Shown: positions 52,254 to 60,376 of the stretch, piece after piece
How positions within the stretch are numbered: position 1 is the stretch's first letter
Layout: each line of letters opens with the position of its first letter
Assembly (NCBI RefSeq): GCF_030700245.1
Contig: NZ_JAUYZI010000029.1
Span: 1 to 64,000 of the forward strand
DNA length: 64,000 bases
Reading direction: 5' to 3'
Source: Methylobacterium amylolyticum
Lineage (GTDB): Bacteria; Pseudomonadota; Alphaproteobacteria; Rhizobiales; Beijerinckiaceae
The notes under the pieces: generated by a model
Database searches by the model: none
The model's input: the letters and a program-made list of their open reading frames with translations, nothing else
Told to the model about the DNA's origin: nothing
Made by a program: the position numbers and the translations under genes

Positions 52254-52802
52254 TCACGGCTGGCCGATCCGGATCCGGCCGGTGTCGCGTTCGAGGTCGG
52301 CCACGAACTCGACGGGGACGTTGAGCGGGTCGGCCTCGATCTCGGCGCGGACGACGAAGCGCAGCTTGAGTTCCGCCGCGTCGACGCTGGCGTCGCGGTG
52401 GACCGCGATCGAGGGCGGGAACAGGCGCGGCTCGAAGGTTTGCAGGGCGGCCTTGATCTCGGCCGCGATCGCGCCGACGCCGATCTCGTCGATCGTCATC
52501 CGCCCGATATTGACGAAGCCGTGGTTCAGGACCGAGCGCCGCGCGTGCGGCAGGCCCGCGAGGTCAGTGTCGGCGGCGAAGTGGATCGTGTTCATCAGCC
52601 GCTCGACGTCGCCGGCCACGCTGCGCTGAAGCTCGCTCGCGCTCATCGCCGCGCGCGCCGTCGCCCGGCGCCCGGCCACGACGCGCTCGCCGTCCGCGTC
52701 GCGCACGTCGAGGCGCGCGCGCGCGTCCCGGGCGCGATGGGCCGCGCGGAACGCTTCCATGAGCGGGATGCGGACGCGCTTCGCGTCGGTCCTCGAAGCC
52801 AT
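52254..52802 (-). CDS. tssE: TssE, gp25-like baseplate protein
   Basis: A 182-residue protein with the gpW/gp25 core: SELQRSVAGDVERLMNTIHFA, RRSVLNHGFVNIGRMTIDEIGVGAIAAEIKAALQTFEPRL and a closing beta segment. It nucleates sheath assembly at the baseplate. The ATG at 52802 precedes a basic helix (MASRTDAKRVRIPLMEAFRAA); the upstream open frame is not part of the family. It lies 98 bases after hcp and 46 before tssF. Confidence 0.9.
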   Translation of the reverse strand: MASRTDAKRVRIPLMEAFRAAHRARDARARLDVRDADGERVVAGRRATARAAMSASELQRSVAGDVERLMNTIHFAADTDLAGLPHARRSVLNHGFVNIGRMTIDEIGVGAIAAEIKAALQTFEPRLFPPSIAVHRDASVDAAELKLRFVVRAEIEADPLNVPVEFVADLERDTGRIRIGQP

Positions 52803-52900
52803 GCCTCGCTCCTCGAGCGCGCGCCGCCGACGTGGATGCCGGCCCGGCGGGCGCGGGCCGGCGGCGGCGCCGCCGGGCGTTGCCGGTCCCGGACGCGCCG

Positions 52901-53383
52901 TCAGCCGGCGGCGTTCTTGGCGATGTGCCACTTGTGCTCGACTTCGGCGCCCTTCGAGCCCTTCTCGGTCTGCATGGCGTACTTCACGTGGAAGGTGCCG
53001 AAGTTCAGCGTCACGTTCTCCGTCAGCCGGTCCTCGCTGCCGGACCCGCCGAGCGAGACGTGCGTGACGATGATGTCCTGGAGATCGATCGTCAGGTACT
53101 CCAGCGGCTTCTCGCCCGCCTTGCGGACGATGAGCGTGCCCTTGGAGATGTGCTTGCCGTTGCAGCAGTGCTGGAACAGCGTCGCGCTCGACTTGTCGAT
53201 GTACTTCGTGATGCTGAGGTCCTGGACGCTGACCTTGCCGGAGCCCGAGCCGGATCCGCCATGCGTCGTCCCGGACTGGGAGGCGCCCCAGGACCAGGCC
53301 AGGACGTCGATCTCGTCCTTGTACTTGTGATCCTGCGCCTCGCCCTTGATGCCTTCGAGCTTCAGGAAGATGTCGACCGCCAT
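52901..53383 (-). CDS. hcp: Hcp, inner tube protein of the T6SS
   Basis: A 160-residue Hcp1-family protein: MAVDIFLKLEGIKGEAQDHKYKDEIDVLAWSWGASQSG start, VSVQDLSITKYIDKSSATLFQHCCNGKHI, ITLQD-like LTIDLQDIIVTHVSLGGSGSEDRLTENVTLNFG and WHIAKNAAG end. Hexamers stack into the tube propelled by sheath contraction, and its export marks an active system. Good AGGGGG ribosome site. Complete and ordinary in length. Confidence 0.96.
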   Translation of the reverse strand: MAVDIFLKLEGIKGEAQDHKYKDEIDVLAWSWGASQSGTTHGGSGSGSGKVSVQDLSITKYIDKSSATLFQHCCNGKHISKGTLIVRKAGEKPLEYLTIDLQDIIVTHVSLGGSGSEDRLTENVTLNFGTFHVKYAMQTEKGSKGAEVEHKWHIAKNAAG

Positions 53384-53515
53384 GATGATGCCCCCTTCGC
53401 TTGGACCGCCTGATCGGTGGCGCGCGCCCGGCCTCGGGGCATCCGCGAGGATGCGGCCCCGATACGCGGCGGAGCCCCGCGCGCAGTGGAATACGCGTCC
53501 GAAGTGCTTCGACCT

Positions 53516-55039
53516 CTACTGCTTGGGCGCCGGCAGGCGTGAGACCAAGCTCATGCCGATATCCATGCCTTCGAGCTGATAGTGGGGCCGGAGGTAGAAC
53601 TTGGCCGAGTAGTAGCCCGGGTTCTCCTCGTTCTCGAAGATATCGACGCGCGCGGCGGCCAGGGGCTTGCGCGCCTTGGTCTGCTCACTGGAGTTGATCG
53701 GGTCGCCGTCGACGTATTCGTTGATCCACTCCTGCAACCAGCGCGTGAGCTGATCCTTCTCCTTGGTGGTGCCGATCTTGTCGCGCACCATGCATTTCAG
53801 GTAGTGGGCGAACCGCGACACCGCGAACATGTACGGCAGGCGGGACGACAGGTTGTCGGAGGCGGTCGCCGCGACGCCGTCCGGCCCGTAGAACTGCCGC
53901 GGCTTGTAGACGGACTGCGCGCCGATGAAGGCGGCCTTGTCCGTGTTCTTCCGGTGGATCAGCGGGATCAGGCCGGACTTGGCCAGCTCCGCCTCGCGCC
54001 GGTCGCTGATCGCGATCTCGGTCGGGCACTTGAGATCGATCCCGCCGTCGTCGGTCGGGAACGCGTGGCTCGGGAGGTTGATCACCTCGCCGCCGGACTC
54101 GACGCCCCGGATGCGCACCGTCCAGCCGCACTCCTTGTAGGCGCGGTTGATGTTGACCGCCATCGCGTAGGCCGCGTTCATCCAGGCGTACTTCCCGCCC
54201 TTGTGGCCGTCCGTCTCCTCCTCGAAGGCGAAGTCCTCGACGGGCTCCGTCTTGGCGCCGTAGGGGACGCGCGCCAGCACCCGGGGCATGCACAGACCGA
54301 CGTAGCGGGCGTCCGGCGACTCGCGCAGGCCCTTCCACTGCACGTAGTCGGGCGTGTCGAAGATCTTGGCGAGGTCGCGCGGGTTGGCCAGTTCGGTGAA
54401 CGCGTCCATGCCGAGCAGCGTCGGGTCGGCCGCGGCGAAGAACGGCGCGTGCGCCGCGTTGGCGGTCTTGCCGATCTCGCGCAGCAACTGCACGTCCTGG
54501 GACAGGTGGCTGAAGTAGTAGTCGGCGATCAGGCAGCCGAACGGCTCGCCGCCGAGCTGCCCGAACTCCGCCTCGTAGACCTTCTTGAAGAACGGGCTCT
54601 GGTCCCAGCGCGCGCCCGGGAACAGCCGCAGGTTCTTGTGCAGCTCCTGCTTCGAGATGTTCATCACCCGGATCTTCAGGGTGGTGTCCGTCTCGGAGTT
54701 CATCACGAGGTAGTTCAGGCCGCGCCACGCGCTCTCGATCTGCTGGAATTCCGGCGCGTGGATGATCTCGTTGACCTGGGCGGTCAGCTTGCGGTCGATC
54801 CGGGCGATCATCTCCTCGATCGTGTCGAGGACGTCGTCCTGGATCAGGGTCGCGTCGGCGAGCGCCTCGCGCACGAGGGTGCCGACCGCGTTCTCGACCT
54901 CGGTCGCCGCGCGCTCGGTGCGCGGCTTGAAGCTCTGCTTGAGCAGGGCGGCGAACTCGTTCGCCTCGCTCGTCCCCGTGGCGGCGGACGGCGGGGCGGC
55001 GGACGGCGGGGCGGTGATCTCGGCGGACTCGGCAGCCAT
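53516..55039 (-). CDS. tssC: TssC, large sheath subunit
   Basis: A 507-residue protein of the EvpB/VipB type. An Ala/Pro-rich N-tail leads into IIHAPEFQQIESAWRGLNYLV, then KVYEAEFGQLGGEPFGCLIADYYF, SPDARYVGLCMPRVLARVPYG, and SSRLPYMFAVSRFAHYLKCMVRDKIG, with a C-terminal YYSAKFYLRPHYQLEGMDIGMSLVSRLP. Together with TssB it makes the contractile sheath. The ATG at 55039 is preferred to a TTG three codons upstream. Confidence 0.97.
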   Translation of the reverse strand: MAAESAEITAPPSAAPPSAATGTSEANEFAALLKQSFKPRTERAATEVENAVGTLVREALADATLIQDDVLDTIEEMIARIDRKLTAQVNEIIHAPEFQQIESAWRGLNYLVMNSETDTTLKIRVMNISKQELHKNLRLFPGARWDQSPFFKKVYEAEFGQLGGEPFGCLIADYYFSHLSQDVQLLREIGKTANAAHAPFFAAADPTLLGMDAFTELANPRDLAKIFDTPDYVQWKGLRESPDARYVGLCMPRVLARVPYGAKTEPVEDFAFEEETDGHKGGKYAWMNAAYAMAVNINRAYKECGWTVRIRGVESGGEVINLPSHAFPTDDGGIDLKCPTEIAISDRREAELAKSGLIPLIHRKNTDKAAFIGAQSVYKPRQFYGPDGVAATASDNLSSRLPYMFAVSRFAHYLKCMVRDKIGTTKEKDQLTRWLQEWINEYVDGDPINSSEQTKARKPLAAARVDIFENEENPGYYSAKFYLRPHYQLEGMDIGMSLVSRLPAPKQ

Positions 55040-55103
55040 GGGTCGCAAGCTCTCGATCAGGGGGCGTCGGGGCCGCGGCGCGGCGGCCGGCTCGGCGTTC
55101 GGC

Positions 55104-55625
55104 TCAGGACGGCTCGGATCCGGCGGTCTCCGGCGCCGCGAGGCGCTCCTTCAGCGCCTCCATCAGCGCCGGGTCCTTCAGCAGCGCCTTGATCTGGTCG
55201 CTGGCGGCGACCTTGCCGTCCATGTAGCGCAGCAGGTTGGCGAGCTGCTCGCGCGCTTCGAGCAGCTTGGCGAGCGAGGGCACCTGGCGGGCGACCGCGG
55301 CGGGCCCGAAATCGTCCATCTTCTTGAAATGGAGCTCGACCGACATCTTGGCGTCGCTGTCCGACAGGCGGTCCGTCACGTTGAAGCGCACGGCGGGATC
55401 GACCGCGGCCATGCGCTGCTCGAAGTTGTCCATGTCGACGTCGAGGAACTTGCGCTCGGCGGTGTCGGGCTTCTCCACCGTCGACGCGTTGCCCGACAGG
55501 TCCGACAGCACGCCCATGATGAACGGCAGCTCGACCTTCCGCTCCGCGTCGTAGGGGTCGTCGTAGGTGATGTGCACCCGCGGCGGTCGGTTGCGCTTGA
55601 TGAACTTGTGGCTCGCCTCGGTCAT
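55104..55625 (-). CDS. tssB: TssB, small sheath subunit
   Basis: A 173-residue VipA-type protein with the diagnostic VELPFIMGVLSDLSGN, FLDVDMDNFEQRMAAVDPAVRFNV and HFKKMDDFGPAAVARQVP. It intertwines with TssC. About 180 bases separate it from tssA, which may hold a promoter for tssB to PAAR (for example the AT-richer GAATTCTGTACTGACC near 55690). Confidence 0.96.
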   Translation of the reverse strand: MTEASHKFIKRNRPPRVHITYDDPYDAERKVELPFIMGVLSDLSGNASTVEKPDTAERKFLDVDMDNFEQRMAAVDPAVRFNVTDRLSDSDAKMSVELHFKKMDDFGPAAVARQVPSLAKLLEAREQLANLLRYMDGKVAASDQIKALLKDPALMEALKERLAAPETAGSEPS

Positions 55626-55808
55626 CGCGCGAAACCTTTCCGGGCCGGTGTTCGATGCGCGGCGCTCGGACCGTCCAGCTCTGAAGACGGTTCGAATTCT
55701 GTACTGACCGCTGCTTCGCGGCCGCGCCTACCAAAAGCAGTCCAGCAGATTTTCACGCGCCCCGCAAGTAGGACCCGGCCGCGCGACCGCGGCCCGGGCG
55801 GCGGCCTG

Positions 55809-57188
55809 TCATCCGGCCTCGGGCTCGGGCATCACGTCCCGCAGGATCGCCAGGAAATCGCGGTCCGCCATCGCGGCCGCCTTGTCGAGGAGGAGCGGGA
55901 TCGGGCTCGACGGCTCGTGAGTCCGAAAAAAGCCGCCGATCTCGCGCAGCAGGGCGACGGCCTCGGCGCGGGTGGCGGCTCGGAACCGGCGGGCCGGCGG
56001 CGCCTCGGGCGCCGCTTCCCCCTCGGCCGTATCCGCATCACTTGTATCCCCCTCGACCCCGTCCCCCTCGGCGGGGTCGTCCCAGGCCGCCTCCGGGGTG
56101 TCCTCGACCGCGTCGGGCACGGCGGCGAGCTGCTCGAAGGTGAGGCGCAGGCTGCGATTGGCGCCCATCACCACCGCCGCCTCCCCGGCTTGGTCCGGCA
56201 TGAGGATGCGCATCACCTCGATGAACGATTTGCCGAGGAGCATCTGGGCCTGCCGCACGAGGACCTCGGCCGGGCTCGAAGGCTCGTTGCCGCGCAGGTA
56301 GAGCGCGACGGCCGAGAGCGCGGCGGCGGCCTCGGCGGCGGTGGCGATCGCACCCCCGGGCGCGCGGGCGGCCGCGGGTGATTCGCCGGGCTGCGCCGTC
56401 TCCGGCCCGACCGCCTCCGGGCCGGCCTCCGCGTCCCGGTCGGCCAGCAGCTCCCGGATGCGGGCGGCGAGGCTCTCCAGGCGCTCGAGCCGGATCGCCC
56501 CCGCCTGTCCCCCCCGCTGGGCGGTCAGGGCGCCGATGCGGGCGGCCTCGTCGACGATCCGCCCCGCCGCCTCCGCCACGGCGCGCACCTCCTCGGCGGG
56601 CGCCTCGGCGCGGGCCTGGAGGATCATGCCGCGGTCGGGGGCCGGCTCGTCCTCGCGGCCCGGCACCTCCCGGTCGGCGATCATCACGCTGCGGAAGGTG
56701 ATCGGGCCGTAGCGGCGGCTCTGGAACAGGGCGACGTGCTGCAACGGCAGGATCACGGTCGGCACGTCGTCGAGGGATTGCAGGACCGCGCCGCGCAGCT
56801 CGTAATCCGCCCCGTCGCCCCGGGGATGGACCGCCTCCCACCGCGCCTCCAGCAGGCCGGCCACCGCCGCGAGCACGGCGGCGAAGCCGGGCAGGTCGCG
56901 GTCGAGCATCGCCAGCCGCCCGAGCAGGGTCAGGACGCGCAGGTCCCGGGACCGGTCGAGCAGGCCGAGCAGCGTGCCGGTCTCGCGCTTGACGTCGATG
57001 CCGCCGCGGTCGAACGGCACCTGCCGCCCTTCCGCGTCGCGGGTGAAGAAGGCGGCCGGCATCAGGCTCTCGACCTGCGAGACGCCGTTGAGGAAATCGA
57101 GGTCGCCGGCCTCGTCGAGGTCCGGCCCGCAGGGGGCCTCCGGCGAGAGCGGCGCGACGATGCGGGCCGGGTCGAGGGCGAGCGCCAT
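55809..57188 (-). CDS. tssA: TssA, baseplate/sheath-assembly protein
   Basis: A 459-residue protein with the ImpA N-terminal domain (about residues 8-130: IVAPLSPEAPCGPDLDEAGDLDFL, KRETGTLLGLLDRSRDLRVLTLLGRLAMLDRDLPGF, WEAVHPRGDGADYELRGAVLQSL). A variable middle and a C-terminal unit with two copies of a HEPSSP..LL pattern (NEPSSPAEVLVRQAQMLLGKSFIEVMRILMP and THEPSSPIPLLLDKAAAMADRDFLAIL) follow. It coordinates sheath polymerisation. The acidic linker SDADTAEGEAAPEAPP separates the copies. Confidence 0.93.
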   Translation of the reverse strand: MALALDPARIVAPLSPEAPCGPDLDEAGDLDFLNGVSQVESLMPAAFFTRDAEGRQVPFDRGGIDVKRETGTLLGLLDRSRDLRVLTLLGRLAMLDRDLPGFAAVLAAVAGLLEARWEAVHPRGDGADYELRGAVLQSLDDVPTVILPLQHVALFQSRRYGPITFRSVMIADREVPGREDEPAPDRGMILQARAEAPAEEVRAVAEAAGRIVDEAARIGALTAQRGGQAGAIRLERLESLAARIRELLADRDAEAGPEAVGPETAQPGESPAAARAPGGAIATAAEAAAALSAVALYLRGNEPSSPAEVLVRQAQMLLGKSFIEVMRILMPDQAGEAAVVMGANRSLRLTFEQLAAVPDAVEDTPEAAWDDPAEGDGVEGDTSDADTAEGEAAPEAPPARRFRAATRAEAVALLREIGGFFRTHEPSSPIPLLLDKAAAMADRDFLAILRDVMPEPEAG

Positions 57189-57204
57189 GCGGGCGCCGGG
57201 ACCC

Positions 57205-57747
57205 CTACTCGGCCTGAAGGCGGGTCTCGACGCGCCGGTTCTCGGGCGACAGCGGGTCGCTCACCAGGGGCTTCTGCTTGCCGTAGCCCTTGGCGTCGAG
57301 GCGGGCGAGGTCGACGCCGTGATCCGTCAGGTAGCGCACGACCGAGCCGGCGCGGCGCATCGACAGGTCGAGGTTGAACGCGTCGCTGCCGGTGCCGTCG
57401 GTGTGGCCCTCGACCACGAACCGGCTGCTCGCCAGGCGCGGGTCCTTCAGGGCGCGGACCAGCTCGTCGAGGTTGGCCCGGGCGTCGGGCACGAGGTTGG
57501 CGGAGTTGTAGTCGAAATTGACCCGCAGGTTGAAACCGTCGCGCGTCTTGGCCGCCGCCGGCTCCGGGATCTGCTTGGCGCAGTCGCTCTCGGTGCCGAT
57601 GCACAGGGCCCGGGCCGAGCCCAGATCCGCCTGGGGCGAGAAGTGATTCACCACGTCCGAGGCCTTGTAGGCGGGGCCGGCGAGAACGCCGCCGGTCGAC
57701 GCGACGAGGACCGCAAGTGCCAAAGGATGCCGGATCGAGATGCTCAT
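57205..57747 (-). CDS. OmpA-family peptidoglycan-binding protein
   Basis: A 180-residue exported protein. Signal peptide MSISIRHPLALAVLVASTGGVLAGP; short N-part with two Cys (ALCIGTESDCAKQI) that may pair; C-terminal OmpA domain RVNFDYNSANLVPDARANLDEL, VVEGHTDGTGSDAFNLDLSMRRAGSVVRYL, KGYGKQKPLVS. It binds the stem peptide of peptidoglycan and would anchor the T6SS in the wall in the manner of TagL-like subunits. First gene of the minus-strand cluster, 16 bases before tssA, divergent from vgrG. Confidence 0.9.
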   Translation of the reverse strand: MSISIRHPLALAVLVASTGGVLAGPAYKASDVVNHFSPQADLGSARALCIGTESDCAKQIPEPAAAKTRDGFNLRVNFDYNSANLVPDARANLDELVRALKDPRLASSRFVVEGHTDGTGSDAFNLDLSMRRAGSVVRYLTDHGVDLARLDAKGYGKQKPLVSDPLSPENRRVETRLQAE

Positions 57748-57850
57748 GGCGCGTCTCATGGGTGTGGAATGGACTTGGTCCAAACCGTTTGCGGACCATT
57801 CGGGACATACTATAACGGCGGCGTCTCCGGAAGGTGGCAGGGAACGGATT

Positions 57851-59698
57851 GTGAGCTTCGGCGCCTCCAGCACACCCGCGCAGACCGGGCGCGTCGCCGA
57901 ACTGACGACGGCCGCCGGCCGCGACACGTTCGTGCTGCATCACTTCGAGGCGGAGGAGGCGCTCAGCAGTCTCTTCACGTACCGCATCGACGCCCTGTCC
58001 GAGGATCAGAACTTCAACTTCGACCGGTTGCTCGGGAAGAACGCCTGCGTCCGGTTCAAGTCTTACGAAGGCGTGGAGCGCTACTTCAACGGCGTGCTGG
58101 TCGACGCGCAGTGGACCGGCGTCCAGCAGGCCCTGAACGCCTACCGCCTGACCCTGCGGCCGTGGTTCTGGCTGCTCGGGCGGCGCGCGAACTGCCGCAT
58201 CTTCAAGGACAAGACCGTCATCGACATCGTCGAGGACGTCTTCAAGGACGCCGGATTCCAGGATTACGAGGTCAAGGCCAGCCGCGGCGACTTCGACAAG
58301 ATCGAGTACTGCGTCCAGTACCGGGAGAGCGACCTCAGCTTCGTCAGCCGCCTGATGGAAGAGTGGGGCATCTACACCTTCCACGAGCACAGCGAGAGCA
58401 AGCACCAATTGATCCTGGCCGATTCGCGCTCGTGCCACCGGCCGGTCCGCGCCGGGGGCGGGACGATCCCGTTCATCCCGGTGGCCGACCTCGACCGGCG
58501 CGAGCGCGAGCACGTCTCGACCTGGCGCGCCGACCGGACCTTCCGCACCGGCCGGTTCGCCACCAACGACTTCGACTACATGAAGCCGACCGCCAACCTG
58601 AAGGCGGACGCGCAGGCGGCCGAGCGGTACGAGAAGGCCTCGCTCGAAGCCTACGACTATCCCGGCCGCCACACCGAGCGCGATCTCGGCAAGAAGCGCG
58701 CGAAGGTGCGCCTCGAAGCGGAGCAGGCCGCCGACCACCGCCGCAGCGCCGCGGGCGACGCGGCGAGCCTCTATCCCGGCGGCCTCGTGACCATCCGGCA
58801 GCACCCGGCCGACGACGGGCAGTACCTCGTGGTCTCGGCCCGCCACGTGATCGCCAGCGAGACCTACCGCAGCGGTCCCGGCGCCGAGCCGGGCGAGCTC
58901 TACGCGGGCACCTACACCCTCCAGCCCGTGGACCGGCCGTTCCGCGCCCCGCTGGAGACGCCGCGGCCGCGCGTCTACGGCCCGCAGACGGCGATCGTCA
59001 CCACCCGCAAGGGCAAGGAGAGCGAGGAGATCGACGTCGACGAGGAGGGCCGCGTCTTCGTGCAGTTCCACTGGAACAGGGACAAGGACCGCATCTCGCG
59101 GCCGGTGCGGGTGGCGCAGATGTGGTCGGGCAAGTCCTGGGGCTTCCAGGTGATTCCCCGCGTCGGGCAGGAGGTCGTCGTCCAGTTCCTGGAAGGCGAT
59201 CCCGACCAGCCGCTCATCGTCGGCACCGTCTACAACAAGGACTACCCCTACCCGTACAAGCTGCCGGACGAGAAGACCGTCTCAGGGATGAAGTCCGATT
59301 CGACGAAGGGGCATGGCGGCTTCAATCAGCTCACCTTCGACGACAAGAAGTCCTCCGAGAAGATCAACCTGCGGGCCGAGAAGGATCTCGAATCGCTGGT
59401 GCGCAACACCGAGACCCGCGAGATCGGCGTCGCGTTCGGCACGCCGTCAGGCGAGCCCTCGCGCGCCACGACCCTGAAGAACGGCGACGACAGCCTCAAG
59501 GTCGACCGCGGCAACTGGGACGTGGACATCGCCCAGGAGATCCACATCAAGGCGGGCACGAAGATCGTGATCGAGGTCGGGGCGACCAAGATCACCATGG
59601 ATCCGGCCACGATGACGATCGAGTCCGGCAAGATCTCGGTGCAGGGCACGGCGCTGATCGACGAGAAGGCGCCGCTCATCAAGCTCAACTGCGCCTGA
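57851..59698 (+). CDS. vgrG: VgrG (TssI), trimeric spike of the T6SS
   Basis: A 615-residue spike protein. The gp27-like head (FVLHHFEAEEALSSLFTYRIDALSEDQNFNFDRLLGKNACVRF in pieces; YCVQYRESDLSFVSRLMEEWGIYTFHEH) is followed by the OB-fold and gp5-like parts (AIVTTRKGKESEEIDVDEEGRVFVQFHW, RVAQMWSGKSWGFQVIPRVGQEVVVQFLEGDPDQPLI) and the beta-helix needle (INLRAEKDLESLVRN, IHIKAGTKIVIEVGATKITMD). The end at SVQGTALIDEKAPLIKLNCA has no extra effector domain, so cargo is separate. The GTG start at 57851 follows an AGGGAACGG ribosome site. Confidence 0.96.
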   Translation: MSFGASSTPAQTGRVAELTTAAGRDTFVLHHFEAEEALSSLFTYRIDALSEDQNFNFDRLLGKNACVRFKSYEGVERYFNGVLVDAQWTGVQQALNAYRLTLRPWFWLLGRRANCRIFKDKTVIDIVEDVFKDAGFQDYEVKASRGDFDKIEYCVQYRESDLSFVSRLMEEWGIYTFHEHSESKHQLILADSRSCHRPVRAGGGTIPFIPVADLDRREREHVSTWRADRTFRTGRFATNDFDYMKPTANLKADAQAAERYEKASLEAYDYPGRHTERDLGKKRAKVRLEAEQAADHRRSAAGDAASLYPGGLVTIRQHPADDGQYLVVSARHVIASETYRSGPGAEPGELYAGTYTLQPVDRPFRAPLETPRPRVYGPQTAIVTTRKGKESEEIDVDEEGRVFVQFHWNRDKDRISRPVRVAQMWSGKSWGFQVIPRVGQEVVVQFLEGDPDQPLIVGTVYNKDYPYPYKLPDEKTVSGMKSDSTKGHGGFNQLTFDDKKSSEKINLRAEKDLESLVRNTETREIGVAFGTPSGEPSRATTLKNGDDSLKVDRGNWDVDIAQEIHIKAGTKIVIEVGATKITMDPATMTIESGKISVQGTALIDEKAPLIKLNCA

Positions 59699-59704
59699 CG
59701 CCGC

Positions 59705-60268
59705 ATGGCCGGCTCCCGCTTCAGCACCGTCACGGACCTCTTCGCCGCGTTCCCGAGCGCCGAGCGCGACATCAGCGCCGCGCAGACCGACGAGGCGCCC
59801 CTGGCGTTCCTCGAGCGCGTGCGGCGCGGCCGCACCCCGGAGGATGCCGTCAGCCTGCTCGCCTACGCCCTCGGGCGGCGGGAGGGGGTGTGGTGGGCGA
59901 TCCAGGCGGTGCGCCTCCTCGGCGGCGTGGCGCCGGGGCAGGAGGACGCGCCCCTCGCCGCCGCCGAGGCCTGGGTGCGCGAGCCGGACGACCTGCGGCG
60001 GCGGGATGCGCTGCGCCTCGGCATGGCCGGCGACCACCGCCTCGCGACGCCCTGGCTCGCCCTGGCGGCCGGCTGGTCCGGCGGCAATATCGGCCCGAGC
60101 GCCCACGCCGTCGTGCCGGCGACGCCCGAGATGACGCCGCGGGCGATCCGGACCGCGGTCCTGGTGGTGCTCGCCACCGTCAACGCCCGGGACCGCTCGA
60201 CCAAGCTTCAGGCCTGCATCGACCTGGGGACGCCGCTGCTGCGGGGCGGCGGCACGCCATCCGCCTGA
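59705..60268 (+). CDS. DUF6931-like T6SS-associated protein
   Basis: A 187-residue, mostly helical protein (VTDLFAAFPSAERDISAAQTDEAPLAFLERVRRGRTPEDAVSLLAYALGRREGVWWAIQAVRLL read in pieces) with a Trp-rich middle (WWAIQ, PWLALAAGWSGGNIGP). The pattern matches small proteins encoded directly after vgrG or PAAR in alphaproteobacterial T6SS loci. Function is not known; a chaperone or adaptor for cargo is a reasonable guess. It starts seven bases after the vgrG stop. Confidence 0.65.
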   Translation: MAGSRFSTVTDLFAAFPSAERDISAAQTDEAPLAFLERVRRGRTPEDAVSLLAYALGRREGVWWAIQAVRLLGGVAPGQEDAPLAAAEAWVREPDDLRRRDALRLGMAGDHRLATPWLALAAGWSGGNIGPSAHAVVPATPEMTPRAIRTAVLVVLATVNARDRSTKLQACIDLGTPLLRGGGTPSA

Positions 60269-60376
60269 GCGCGACCCGATCGCGGGGACGAGCCGAAACC
60301 GGACCGTTCCAAGGCCAATTGCGGCTGACCGTCCGAATCGGCTATGGTGGCCGGATCGGCCCTGAGACGTCGGCGC